Under the pieces are notes generated by a model. The model was not told where the DNA came from. It did not search any database and saw only the letters and a program-made list of their open reading frames with translations. Both the position numbers and the translations under genes were made by a program. From JAHBTB01 sp964451255 (GTDB lineage: Bacteria; Armatimonadota; Fimbriimonadia; Fimbriimonadales; Fimbriimonadaceae), in assembly GCA_964451255.1 (NCBI GenBank), contig CAYVHL010000001.1, positions 124,001 through 188,000 on the forward strand: 64,000 nt of DNA. Reading direction: 5' to 3'. Below are positions 7,671-16,473 of this stretch, in pieces. Numbering within the stretch: the first letter of the stretch is position 1; every line of letters begins with the position of its first letter.

Positions 7671-8926
7671 TTGGAGCCCTCCTTGCTTGTCGGCCGGAAC
7701 TTCCCGACCGCGAGCGTATAGCCGCTCCCATCGGGAAGAGCATGGTCTTCGATCCATTCTAAATCGGATGAAGTCTTGCCTTGGACTTTGGCAAAGCCTT
7801 GGGAGGACAGGGCCTCGGCAAACGCCGCCGCCGCGCCCGAAGTCGAGTCATCGACAAGGAGCGTCACGCCATCCGCCTTCAACCCGGGCCCCTTCGAGGC
7901 TACTTCAAACTTGCGCCCAGCCTCGGCGCTCACCTCACCGACCTTTCCGGCCGGCAACAAGGCGTCGATGCATTTCAGCATGACCGCGAAATCGCCCTGG
8001 GTGGATTGGCGGAGATCCAGCGTCACCGGTTTCGACCAATCGAGCCTAGCAAGAGCGGTGTCCGCGCCTTCGACCATGCGGACTGCATAGGAGCCGTCTG
8101 GCGCCTGCTTCACGGCTGGCAACTGAATGCGCTTCTTGTCCATGCTCGCCTTGACCTCCACGCCGTTCCTTGAGAGGACCAAGTCGATCCGACCCTTGTC
8201 GCCGAGGGTCAGTTGGTCTCGTACTTTGTTGGGAGGGATGTTGAGCTTGACTTTGTCTTGAAGGCTCTTGCGTAAGGCTTCCAGCTTTTCAGGCGACTCC
8301 TTCTTTTCGTTGACGGCCACCTGCATATCGCGGAGGGCCTTTATGTCTTTGGCGGTGACCACATACTTGTCGCCGACCATCCTGACCTCGTCACCAGCCT
8401 TGATCCCAGCCTCTTGTGCAGGGCCACCCGGAATCACCGCCGCGACGACGACCTGCGGCAAGAGCAAGAGCGGGTCGTATCCCTTGGCGCCGCTCTGGGC
8501 TTTCTTGATCGTATCGGCGTCGAACACATAGCGGATCTCGACGCCAACCCCCTCCACTTCGCCTTGGCGGACGTGGCGGAACTGCTCGTAGGCAGCTGGG
8601 GCCATGAACACGCTGTCGGGGTCGAGAAGGCTGTTGACCATCCCCTTCACGGCACCGGCGGCCATTTTGTCATCGACTTCGATCGGGTCGACGTACTCAC
8701 GTTGGAGCAACTGGGTGACCGAATAGAAATACTCACTGGGTGTGAGCTGGTCCTGGTTTGTGTTGCTCACCCGCAATCCGGGCTGGCTAATGATGGACTG
8801 CGCGAGTTTGTCGGAACCAGGGTGTCCGATATCGACGTTGGTCCTCGCGAAATGCCCGAAAGCGACCGAACCCAGCACTGCAAGCACACCAAGTGCCGAC
8901 AGTACGACCTGGAGAGATTTCTTCAT
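7667..8926 (-). CDS. Catalytically inactive S41/PDZ paralogue
   Basis: A 419-residue protein with an N-terminal signal or anchor (VVLSALGVLAVLGSVAFG), the S41-type helical segment (TPSEYFYSVTQLLQREYVDP), a PDZ domain near residues 100-190 (IPGGPAQEAGIKAGDEV) and a degenerate S41 core. Where the active paralogue next door has NEESASASEIF, this one reads DDSTSGAAAAF, so the nucleophile serine is Gly. The Lys-bearing TYGK is replaced by KTSSDLEW. It probably binds substrate or regulates the downstream protease rather than cutting. The two genes overlap by four bases. The loss of activity is inferred from aligned motifs by eye. Confidence 0.8.
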   Translation of the reverse strand: MKKSLQVVLSALGVLAVLGSVAFGHFARTNVDIGHPGSDKLAQSIISQPGLRVSNTNQDQLTPSEYFYSVTQLLQREYVDPIEVDDKMAAGAVKGMVNSLLDPDSVFMAPAAYEQFRHVRQGEVEGVGVEIRYVFDADTIKKAQSGAKGYDPLLLLPQVVVAAVIPGGPAQEAGIKAGDEVRMVGDKYVVTAKDIKALRDMQVAVNEKKESPEKLEALRKSLQDKVKLNIPPNKVRDQLTLGDKGRIDLVLSRNGVEVKASMDKKRIQLPAVKQAPDGSYAVRMVEGADTALARLDWSKPVTLDLRQSTQGDFAVMLKCIDALLPAGKVGEVSAEAGRKFEVASKGPGLKADGVTLLVDDSTSGAAAAFAEALSSQGFAKVQGKTSSDLEWIEDHALPDGSGYTLAVGKFRPTSKEGSK

Positions 8927-8950
8927 ATGGCGACCGACACCGTCAGTGTA

Positions 8951-9409
8951 TCAACAAATTAGAGGATCGTCGAGTTTCTTGACCCGCCGATGGTGCCTTT
9001 CGGCCGGGTCTGGCGGTGTGCTCAAGAAAACTTCGGTGATTTTCTTGGCTTCTTCCACGGCGAGAATACGGGAGCCGAGACAGAGGAAGTTGGCCTGGTT
9101 GTGTGATCGGGCCAGCTCCGCGATCTCGACGTCCGTGCAGTCAGCCGACCGGATGCCTGGATAGCGGTTGGCGCGGATGCAAATGCCGGTCCCGCTCCCA
9201 CAACAGAGGATGCCAAAGTCTTTCTTGTTGGTCAGGAAATCGCAAACGGCGGCATCCGAGGCGTCCGAATAATCGTAGGGTTCCGTGTCTCGCGCACCGA
9301 CCTGGTTGACCTCGTGGCCGATGTCCCTCAGCCAAGCAGCTATCGTGCTGGCGAGTTCAAACCCGGCGTGGTCCGCACCGACGACGATCCGTAGCTTCGC
9401 TCTGCTCAC
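8951..9409 (-). CDS. rpiB: Ribose-5-phosphate isomerase B
   Basis: A 152-residue RpiB/LacAB-family isomerase interconverting ribose 5-phosphate and ribulose 5-phosphate in the pentose phosphate pathway. Family marks include VVGADHAGFELA at the N-terminus, the active-site Cys in ILCCGSGTGICI, the RANRYPGIRSA strand-loop, and NQANFLCLGSRI. The start is GTG at 9409 with GGGGAGG four bases upstream. It lies between the HEAT protein gene and the S41-like pair on the same strand, with short gaps. Confidence 0.93.
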   Translation of the reverse strand: MSRAKLRIVVGADHAGFELASTIAAWLRDIGHEVNQVGARDTEPYDYSDASDAAVCDFLTNKKDFGILCCGSGTGICIRANRYPGIRSADCTDVEIAELARSHNQANFLCLGSRILAVEEAKKITEVFLSTPPDPAERHHRRVKKLDDPLIC

Positions 9410-9452
9410 GCTGCCTCCCCATTCTTACGGTCGCGACGGCGAACCACCTTCC

Positions 9453-11981
9453 CTAGCCTCCTCCCAGCTTTGTCGCCAAGGCGGCCACCTCGGCGTCTTG
9501 GCTCGCCTTGAGCTTTGACACCAGGTCCGCGGGCAGGTCGAACTTCTTGTCGATCGCCACGCGTAGCAACGCCTTTTGCACTTCCACGTCGTCGTCTGCG
9601 AGCAGGTTTTGGACCTCAGGAGTCTTGATCGGCCCGGGCAACGCCGCCAGGGCGTAGACCGCCGCCGCCCTCACCTCGGGCCGCGTGTCCACTACCGCAA
9701 GCAAGACCGCCGGACGAAAGTCCGCCTTGCCAGACTTACCCATCACTTGCAAGATGTCCAGGGCCACCGTCGTCGACTCGTTGCGCACGCTCCGGAGGGC
9801 TTCTGTTCTCACCGGGTCGATCTTTGAGAAGATGAGCTTTTCGAAACTGCGCACCCGCACATATTCGCTTGGGTCGTTCACCGCACAATAGAGCAACCGG
9901 CGGGCGCTCAAGTCGTCGTCCACTTCTGCCGCGTCGACGACGGCGGCGCGTACGCGGGGGTCCTCGTCTTGCAAGGCGGTGATGATCTGCAGCGCGCGAT
10001 GTTCCAAGTTGATCTTGGTCAAGGCGTGGACGCCGTCTACCCGGCCCATCCACGAGCGGCAGACGACCAACGCGTCGACTTCCTTGAGGGTCAGCTTTGC
10101 AATGTCGTCGGCGAGGACGAGATAGGCGAGCCGCCGGTTGGTGTCGAACGGCCCATGGTTCAGGACGTCCTTCAGCGCGGCAAAACCCTCTGGCGAGTCT
10201 TGGAATTTGAGGCCGCTCAACGCCGCGTAGACGAGGCCCATGTCCGCCATCTGGGCCTGAGAGAGGAGCGCGGTGACCGCGCCTGGTGCTTTGACTTGGC
10301 TACAGAGCCAGGCGGCCTGCGTGGCGATGACGGCGTCGGTACCCGTCAGGGCGGCAACCACCCTGGCGGTCTCGGCGTCTGTCAGCGTGCGCGCGCCGCT
10401 TGTCGGACGCAGGTCGGCGAACGGGTCGGCCCACGTTTGTGGCTTGACCGACCGGCTCGGGTCGGACACGAGGTCGATGTCGGCGATCTCGACCGTCGAT
10501 GCGGCAGGGTCGGCACGTCCGACGTCGGCGAAGGTCATGACGAACTCGCTTTGGCCCGTCCTACGGTCGAAGAGATCGCCCCTGGACGTCTTTGACAAGG
10601 GCAGGGAGACCGATTGCCACGTGCCGTCAAATTTGAGCTCGGCCGTAGGAACGTCCCGTCCGAACCCGCCGTCGGCGTCGGCAATCACAAAAGAGTTGTC
10701 TCCGACCGACACCCTCCAAGCGTCGTGCCCCTTGGCGCGGATGCGGAACGTCAGGCTGGCGTCCGCGGTGCCGAGGGCCTTCGACACGTCAACGGGCACA
10801 CGGAGTTGTCCATAGGAATAGTTCGCCTTCGGAAGCTCGATGACGGTGCGCTTCCCTTCCGCGTCGTCGACCTGACGTATCGTCAAGTCGCCCGCCGGAG
10901 ACAAGTGAGGGTCGTAGTCCGGCGACACTGATTGTCCTGGGTCTGGCAACCCGAGCAAGACCGGCAAGCTGGATTCGGCCTGGTTTGACAGCCTGAACAC
11001 CGTCCCACCAAGACCGAGGGCGGCCCTAGCCTTGTCACCGAGCCTCTCTTTGACCCAAGACGCCACGGCGGGGACGGCGACAAGAGATCGCTCCCCGTTG
11101 ACGATTGATAAATTGACTCCGCGATGCGGACCGGACGGAAGGATCGGTGTCTCCGGCCTGACCGGCACAAGGATGGCGTTGCCCGTCACTTGGGGCACCA
11201 GACTCTCTCCGATCCCCATCGCGGCCAGGATCGCGGGGGCGAGCTGGCCCTTGGCCTTGGCGTCGTGATAGGACACGACGCCGAACCGTCCGAAGTTTTG
11301 GGTCTCGCTCGGGACGACTGTCCCGGAATGGATGAGGACAGTCGCGGAAAACGGCCCCCAGTAGCTGTTGTCGTCGGTTGTGAAAGGGCTCTGGTTGACC
11401 AGCGGAGCAAGCGCTTCCCCCGAAATGAGGGTGTCGATCGGAAGCTCTCTACCGTCTCGGACGACCTGGACGGTGGGAGACTGTTCGTAGGAAAGCGAAT
11501 ACTCGATCTTGACCAGGCCGCCCGCCTCTACTTCCAGCAATGCCTTCACCTGGGCCAGGGCCTTGTTGACGTCGGCGATCTCCGCGTTGGTCATACCTGC
11601 GCGAACGGCGCGGAGTTGCCTTCCCTCTACCGCCGTGAACGCAGAAGTCGCGACGACGACCTTGATATGCCTGACCGTGGCAGTGTCGAGTTTGAGGGCT
11701 GGCCACGCGGTGAGTTCTGACCACCCGCCTTGCACCCGGTAGGGCTCGCTCAGGACACCACCCGGCAACCACGCCATTTTGAAGCCGTCGGGTAACTCGA
11801 CGAATTTAGAGTTCTCGTAAATGCCCTTTGTCGTGGGCGCCACCAACGGCACTTGGCGACCGCCTACATCGACCTGGCCGAGGACGGTCTCTCCAGATTG
11901 GCCAATCGCACATGCCGAGGCGACGAGCCCCAGCATGACAAGCAGTTGTCTCACAACATTTTTACAGACGAAGGACATCAT
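9453..11981 (-). CDS. Large secreted protein with C-terminal HEAT repeats
   Basis: An 842-residue protein with a signal peptide (LLVMLGLVASACAIGQ). The N-terminal two thirds has no recognisable family; around residues 380-520 it looks like a beta-rich carbohydrate-binding-type module (QLRVPVDVSKALG, EFVMTFADVGRADP). The last 280 residues contain helical pairs typical of HEAT or PBS-lyase repeats (DEDPRVRAAVVDAAE, DTRPEVRAAAVYALA, DDDVEVQKALLRVA), which make protein-binding scaffolds. Its ATG overlaps the mtnP stop as ATGA, so it is in the same operon. The function is unknown. Confidence 0.75.
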   Translation of the reverse strand: MMSFVCKNVVRQLLVMLGLVASACAIGQSGETVLGQVDVGGRQVPLVAPTTKGIYENSKFVELPDGFKMAWLPGGVLSEPYRVQGGWSELTAWPALKLDTATVRHIKVVVATSAFTAVEGRQLRAVRAGMTNAEIADVNKALAQVKALLEVEAGGLVKIEYSLSYEQSPTVQVVRDGRELPIDTLISGEALAPLVNQSPFTTDDNSYWGPFSATVLIHSGTVVPSETQNFGRFGVVSYHDAKAKGQLAPAILAAMGIGESLVPQVTGNAILVPVRPETPILPSGPHRGVNLSIVNGERSLVAVPAVASWVKERLGDKARAALGLGGTVFRLSNQAESSLPVLLGLPDPGQSVSPDYDPHLSPAGDLTIRQVDDAEGKRTVIELPKANYSYGQLRVPVDVSKALGTADASLTFRIRAKGHDAWRVSVGDNSFVIADADGGFGRDVPTAELKFDGTWQSVSLPLSKTSRGDLFDRRTGQSEFVMTFADVGRADPAASTVEIADIDLVSDPSRSVKPQTWADPFADLRPTSGARTLTDAETARVVAALTGTDAVIATQAAWLCSQVKAPGAVTALLSQAQMADMGLVYAALSGLKFQDSPEGFAALKDVLNHGPFDTNRRLAYLVLADDIAKLTLKEVDALVVCRSWMGRVDGVHALTKINLEHRALQIITALQDEDPRVRAAVVDAAEVDDDLSARRLLYCAVNDPSEYVRVRSFEKLIFSKIDPVRTEALRSVRNESTTVALDILQVMGKSGKADFRPAVLLAVVDTRPEVRAAAVYALAALPGPIKTPEVQNLLADDDVEVQKALLRVAIDKKFDLPADLVSKLKASQDAEVAALATKLGGG

Positions 11982-12814
11982 TCAAAAACACGGACGTCAA
12001 GACCAGATGCGGCGTGGCCGTCGCCCCGGGTGTGCTTGAGGGCCTCACGCGCGCCAAGCGCATCCAGATCCGACGGCATCCTCTTGATGATATCCAGGAC
12101 GACCTTTCGGATGTTATCGCTGTTACGCTTGAAAACCTCCAAGACGTCGTGGGCCGTCACCGCAGTGGTGTCCGCCACCAGTCCGCTGTCGAAGTCTGTG
12201 ACAAGGGAGATGTTCACGACTGCCATCCCCATCTCGCGGCAGAGATAGGCCTCGGGGTACTGGGTCATGTTGATGATCTGCCAGTCCATCTTGGTGAACC
12301 AGGCGCTCTCCGCCTTTGTGCTGAACCTCGGCCCTTGGATCACGACGACGGTGCCACCATCGTGGGCGACGATCCCGTGCTCTCGGATCACGTCGACCGC
12401 CAGTTGACGCAAGGTCGGGTCGTAGGTGTCCGCGGGGGAGACATGGGTCACGATCGGCCCGTCGAAGAAAGTGTCGTCCCGGCCCTTTGTGCGGTCGACA
12501 AACTGGTCGGCGACCAAGAAGCTACCTGGCTCGATCTCGCGTTGGAGCGAGCCGACCGCACATGGCGAAACGACTGCTTTCACACCCAGCTTGTGGAACG
12601 CCCAGACGTTAGCGCGATAGGGCACCTTGTGCGGTGGCAGTGTGTGCTCCCGTCCGTGACGAGGGAGGAACGCGACCTTGCGGCCCTCGACTTCCGCAAG
12701 CATGATGCGGTCGCTCGGAGGCCCGTATGGCGTGTCGACCTTGATCTCCTGGACGTTTTCTAGCAAGCTGTAAAAGCCCGATCCGCCAAAGACTCCGATC
12801 TCGGCGAGGGCCAT
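11978..12814 (-). CDS. mtnP: S-methyl-5'-thioadenosine phosphorylase
   Basis: A 278-residue phosphorylase that splits 5'-methylthioadenosine with phosphate into adenine and methylthioribose 1-phosphate (methionine salvage). Family residues are GVFGGSGFY, the phosphate-site PRHGREHTLPPHKVPYRAN, GPRFSTKAES and the adenine-type VTDFDSG, whose Asp residues contact the 6-amino purine. Its start shares one base with the upstream stop (TAATG) and its stop overlaps the next start (ATGA). A second member of the family at 43450-44166 has a different base-recognition motif. Confidence 0.93.
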   Translation of the reverse strand: MALAEIGVFGGSGFYSLLENVQEIKVDTPYGPPSDRIMLAEVEGRKVAFLPRHGREHTLPPHKVPYRANVWAFHKLGVKAVVSPCAVGSLQREIEPGSFLVADQFVDRTKGRDDTFFDGPIVTHVSPADTYDPTLRQLAVDVIREHGIVAHDGGTVVVIQGPRFSTKAESAWFTKMDWQIINMTQYPEAYLCREMGMAVVNISLVTDFDSGLVADTTAVTAHDVLEVFKRNSDNIRKVVLDIIKRMPSDLDALGAREALKHTRGDGHAASGLDVRVFE

Positions 12815-13683
12815 TACTTGCTTGCCACCCGTTGGATCTCTGCCCCGAGCGCCGAAATCAGCTTGTCTACACGGGAACCGGCGCGGAACAGCAGGTCTGG
12901 ATCAACCGATAAGACCTTTTTGTTTTTGACCGCCTTGACGTTCGCCAGTCGGGGGTCTTTGCTGACCGCGTCGAAGGCGGTGACCGGACAGAAAATGATG
13001 TCAGGGTCGCCCGCGATGATCTCTTCGACGTTCACTGGCACCCATCGGTCGCCTTTGGGCCCCATAAAGTCGCCGCCCGCCGCCTTGACTTCGCTGGCGA
13101 CAAACGACCCCGTGCCTGGCGAAGAAAGCTCGCCGCCGTTGCCGCCGTCGAGCACCATTGTCTTGATTTCGGCCCCCCCGACCCCCGCTTTCGCGTTCTC
13201 CGACGCCGCATAGACCTTGTCAATGTATTCGCTGGCGTTCGTCTCGCCTCCCATCAAGAAGGAGAGTTGCCGGATGTAGTCCTCGTAGCCTCGCAAGTCG
13301 GTGGCCTTGAATGGCATCAGCGTGGCCCCGGTCTGCTTGAGCTTTTCCACCTCGGCATCGGAGTAGAGGTTCGCGTCGAAGACGATCAGGTCTGGCTTGA
13401 TGCCAGCCAGCATCTCGTAGTCGATCTTGGTGTTGTGAACGACCACGGGCACCTTGGAGATCGTCGTCGGCCAGTCGTCAGCGTCGGTCCTGCCTTTCAG
13501 GTTCCGGTTGAAGGACAGTTGGTACATCAACTCGGATGTGCCCGGGCTGAGGCTGACTACCGCCCTCTTGGTGTTACTCTCGTTTCGGGCCACACCGCCG
13601 ATCGGCTTGGCACCTTGACAGCCGACCAACGCCACGGCCACCAAGGCGACAATTGCGGGGACGGAGAAGCGCATAGGGGCCAT
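12814..13683 (-). CDS. BtuF/FhuD-like substrate-binding lipoprotein
   Basis: A 289-residue periplasmic-binding protein of the vitamin B12/iron-siderophore ABC family. It has a lipoprotein signal with lipobox VALVGC near residue 22, the RAVVSLSPGTSELMYQL entry motif and IKPDLIVFDANLYSDAEVEKL. No permease or ATPase gene lies nearby, so its transporter is elsewhere or it serves as a sensor. Alternative starts are ATG at 13683 (MAPMRF) or 13674. It is followed by mtnP with a one-base overlap. Confidence 0.85.
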   Translation of the reverse strand: MAPMRFSVPAIVALVAVALVGCQGAKPIGGVARNESNTKRAVVSLSPGTSELMYQLSFNRNLKGRTDADDWPTTISKVPVVVHNTKIDYEMLAGIKPDLIVFDANLYSDAEVEKLKQTGATLMPFKATDLRGYEDYIRQLSFLMGGETNASEYIDKVYAASENAKAGVGGAEIKTMVLDGGNGGELSSPGTGSFVASEVKAAGGDFMGPKGDRWVPVNVEEIIAGDPDIIFCPVTAFDAVSKDPRLANVKAVKNKKVLSVDPDLLFRAGSRVDKLISALGAEIQRVASK

Positions 13684-13721
13684 TTTGTCCGAAAGCTTGG
13701 CCGCCGGTCAGGACAAGCGTC

Positions 13722-15362
13722 TCACTTGCCAGACGTGGGTGCGCTCACAGGCGCTAGCGCACCAGAGAAGTTGTGCAGGTCAGCCGACATCACGGTGACG
13801 AACAGCATGAAGATGATGATCATCCCGACGTTGCTGACAAGGCCCTGGACGGCAGGGCTCAGCCGTTTGCCACCACGGAACATTTCGACCACCGCCACCA
13901 ACATATGCCCTCCGTCGAGCGGGACGATCGGCAACAAGTTCATGATGCCCAGCGAAATGCTGAGCAGCCCGGCCAGACGGACGACGTACCAGAAACCCAG
14001 ACTGGCGGCACTGGTTGTGACGACGGCGACCGTCCCGATCCCGCCCACGTTTTCACGGGCTTCCTTCACCGAGCGGATCTTGACGAAACTCATGACCGTC
14101 TCAGCGGGGGTGTTGAGGGCCTCGACAAAGGCCTCGCCTGGATCAACCGGGGTGAAACCGGGCTTGAAGATGACCCCGAGCCGCGCTACCTGGCGATGGG
14201 CGACGAGCTTCTCACCCTCGAACACGTCGGTCGCCTCTTTGTCCACGCGGGGGACGATGGTGAAGTCCAGGTCTTGCCCCTTGCGTAGGACGGTCACTAT
14301 GACGGGCCGGGCGACGGCCGACTCACCTTCACCATCGTAGGCGAACCTGACAAGGCGGGTCGCGTCCAGGCCCGATCCCACTTTCTGTCCGTCAATCGCC
14401 AAGAAGATGTCGCCGTCTTGCAAACCGGCCGCTGCCGCAGGCGTGTCTTGCACCACCTTGGAGGCGACGTTGGTTGCGGGCGCGACCTTGCCCTGTCCAA
14501 GCAGCGCGGCCCAGAGGATCAGGACCCCCGCGATGAGGCTGAACGCAGGCCCGGCGGCGAAAACTACGAAACGGGCGAACGGCCCCTTGCTGTATTGTCC
14601 ACCCTCGATGTCGACTTCCCCACCGTCGTCGCGTGGTTGGGCGCCGTGGATCTTGACAAAGCCACCGAGAGGTATGGCGTTGAGAGCCAGTTCTGTGCCG
14701 CTCTTGGTGATGCGGTGCCAAATAGGTCGATATCTGACCCGGACTGTCTGTCCCTTGATCAATAGGGCGCCGTGCCCCATCTCTTCGTCAGCATGGTTGT
14801 CCGAGACGGCGTCGGAGACATGCGCCCCCAGCGGCGAATAGTAGACGGCGAGCAATCCCACCCACGCCCCGACAGCGGCGGCGCCGATCCAGACGAGTGC
14901 CACAGGCCCGCTGACCGCCAGACCGCGGCCCGAACCAAAATATCCCAATGCGAACCCCGCGACTGCGGTGAACGCCACCCTCTTGACACCCTTGAACGGA
15001 GGCATGTGATAGAGCTGCTCAAGCCGGGTGGCGACCATCGCCGGGGCGATGAACCCCACAAGGACCAATCCAAGGATCCCGAGCCACGCCTCCGACCTCC
15101 ACGTCCCGGCAGCGAACAGGACAGTGCCGACACCTATCACAGTCCAGAGTTCAAGTACCCGCGGCAGCGGCTTGTCCAAGTACTGGTCGAGCGGAGTCTT
15201 GCGGATACCGCCCATGAAGATGGCGAAGGCGTCCACCTTCATGCGATACATTCTCGCGGCCATGTAGTGACCGAGTTCATGGACCGCCACGAGCACGGTG
15301 AGGATGAGGACGAACACCACCGCTCCCCGCGCAATGTTGAACACCTGCTCGACTGGAGTCAT
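13722..15362 (-). CDS. rseP: RseP-like site-2 intramembrane metalloprotease (M50)
   Basis: A 546-residue membrane zinc protease. HELGH at residues 28-32 in the first helix supplies two zinc ligands and the catalytic Glu; the third ligand is in the C-terminal PLDGGH. A PDZ domain (NVASKVVQDTPAAAAGLQ) lies centrally. It is about 100-150 residues longer than usual because extra hydrophobic helices sit between HELGH and PDZ (about residues 68-175). The family cleaves membrane-embedded anti-sigma factors and signal peptides. It directly follows dxr, a common bacterial arrangement. The start is ATG at 15362 with AGGGA upstream. Confidence 0.9.
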   Translation of the reverse strand: MTPVEQVFNIARGAVVFVLILTVLVAVHELGHYMAARMYRMKVDAFAIFMGGIRKTPLDQYLDKPLPRVLELWTVIGVGTVLFAAGTWRSEAWLGILGLVLVGFIAPAMVATRLEQLYHMPPFKGVKRVAFTAVAGFALGYFGSGRGLAVSGPVALVWIGAAAVGAWVGLLAVYYSPLGAHVSDAVSDNHADEEMGHGALLIKGQTVRVRYRPIWHRITKSGTELALNAIPLGGFVKIHGAQPRDDGGEVDIEGGQYSKGPFARFVVFAAGPAFSLIAGVLILWAALLGQGKVAPATNVASKVVQDTPAAAAGLQDGDIFLAIDGQKVGSGLDATRLVRFAYDGEGESAVARPVIVTVLRKGQDLDFTIVPRVDKEATDVFEGEKLVAHRQVARLGVIFKPGFTPVDPGEAFVEALNTPAETVMSFVKIRSVKEARENVGGIGTVAVVTTSAASLGFWYVVRLAGLLSISLGIMNLLPIVPLDGGHMLVAVVEMFRGGKRLSPAVQGLVSNVGMIIIFMLFVTVMSADLHNFSGALAPVSAPTSGK

Positions 15363-15369
15363 CCGTTCC

Positions 15370-16470
15370 CTATCCTAACCCCAATTGTCCCCGCACCGTT
15401 TCACGGGCCCACGCGTCGATCCTTTCCAAGTTATCCAACGTCACCTCAAGGGGCTCGTGCTTGTCGAGCGTCCCCTCTACTACGTCGGCGATCTTGAGAA
15501 AGCCGCACTGACCGGTCAAGAATGCGGCGACTGCCTGTTCGTTCGCCGCGTTGAGTGCGCACGGCGCCGTCCCTCCGGTTTCGGCGCTGCGTCGGGCGAG
15601 CCCCAGGCAGCGGAAGGTCTCCAAGTCCGGCCTTTCGAACGTCAAGGCGGGTGTGTCGGCAGGGTTCCAAGGCTTGAGACCGCTTTCGACGCGCTCAGGA
15701 TAGAGCAAGGAGTATTGGATCGGCAGTCTCATATCGGGCCAACCCATCTGGGCGAGGGCGCTTCCGTCTTCCAGGAAGACGAAGCTGTGCACGACGCTCT
15801 GGGGATGGACGACCACTTCGACCTGGTCGAGGCGAAGGTCGAACAGCCACTTGGCCTCGATGACCTCCAGCCCCTTGTTCATCAAAGTCGCGCTGTCGAC
15901 GGTGATCTTCCCGCCCATGCTCCAAGTTGGGTGGTCGAGGGCTTGGTCGCGGGTCACTCCCCGAAGCTCCTCCCTGGTCTTGCCACGGAACGGTCCGCCA
16001 CTGGCGGTGAGGACGACCTTCTTGACCTGGTCGGGCCGATAGCCTTGGAGACACTGGAACACCGCGCTGTGCTCGCTGTCGATCGGGGTCAGGAGCGTCT
16101 TGTGCCTCTTGAGGAGCGGGCTGAAGAGCTCTCCCGCCGCCACGAGAACCTCCTTGCTGGCCAAGGCGACCTGCTTACCCGCCTCGACCGCCGCCAAGGT
16201 CGGGCGTAGGCCGATCACACCGGCCACTGCCACGACCACGACGTCGGCTTCAGGAAGGCGGGCAAGAGCCGACACCGCTTCGAGGCCGTCGCGCTCCATC
16301 AGGACGGCATGCCCGACGCCAAACTCGGCGGCCTGACGAGACAGCTCGTCGGCAGACGAACGGGCGGCCAGTCCGACCACTTCCAGCCGATCAGGCAGAT
16401 GTCGAACCACGTCGAGAGTCTGCCTGCCGATGCTGCCCGTCGAACCGAGGACGACGAGTCGCTTGCGCAC
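15370..16470 (-). CDS. dxr: 1-deoxy-D-xylulose 5-phosphate reductoisomerase
   Basis: A 366-residue enzyme of the MEP isoprenoid pathway that makes 2-C-methyl-D-erythritol 4-phosphate with NADPH. It has the N-terminal Rossmann motif VLGSTGSIGRQTLDV, ALASKEVLVAAGE, the metal-site segment IDSEHSAVFQCLQG, LTASGGPFRGK, and the substrate loop HPTWSMGGKITVDSATLMNKGLE. The length is slightly short of the usual 380-400. The start is GTG at 16470, four bases after the M28 peptidase stop, so the two are probably co-transcribed. Confidence 0.95.
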   Translation of the reverse strand: MRKRLVVLGSTGSIGRQTLDVVRHLPDRLEVVGLAARSSADELSRQAAEFGVGHAVLMERDGLEAVSALARLPEADVVVVAVAGVIGLRPTLAAVEAGKQVALASKEVLVAAGELFSPLLKRHKTLLTPIDSEHSAVFQCLQGYRPDQVKKVVLTASGGPFRGKTREELRGVTRDQALDHPTWSMGGKITVDSATLMNKGLEVIEAKWLFDLRLDQVEVVVHPQSVVHSFVFLEDGSALAQMGWPDMRLPIQYSLLYPERVESGLKPWNPADTPALTFERPDLETFRCLGLARRSAETGGTAPCALNAANEQAVAAFLTGQCGFLKIADVVEGTLDKHEPLEVTLDNLERIDAWARETVRGQLGLG

Positions 16471-16473
16471 CGT

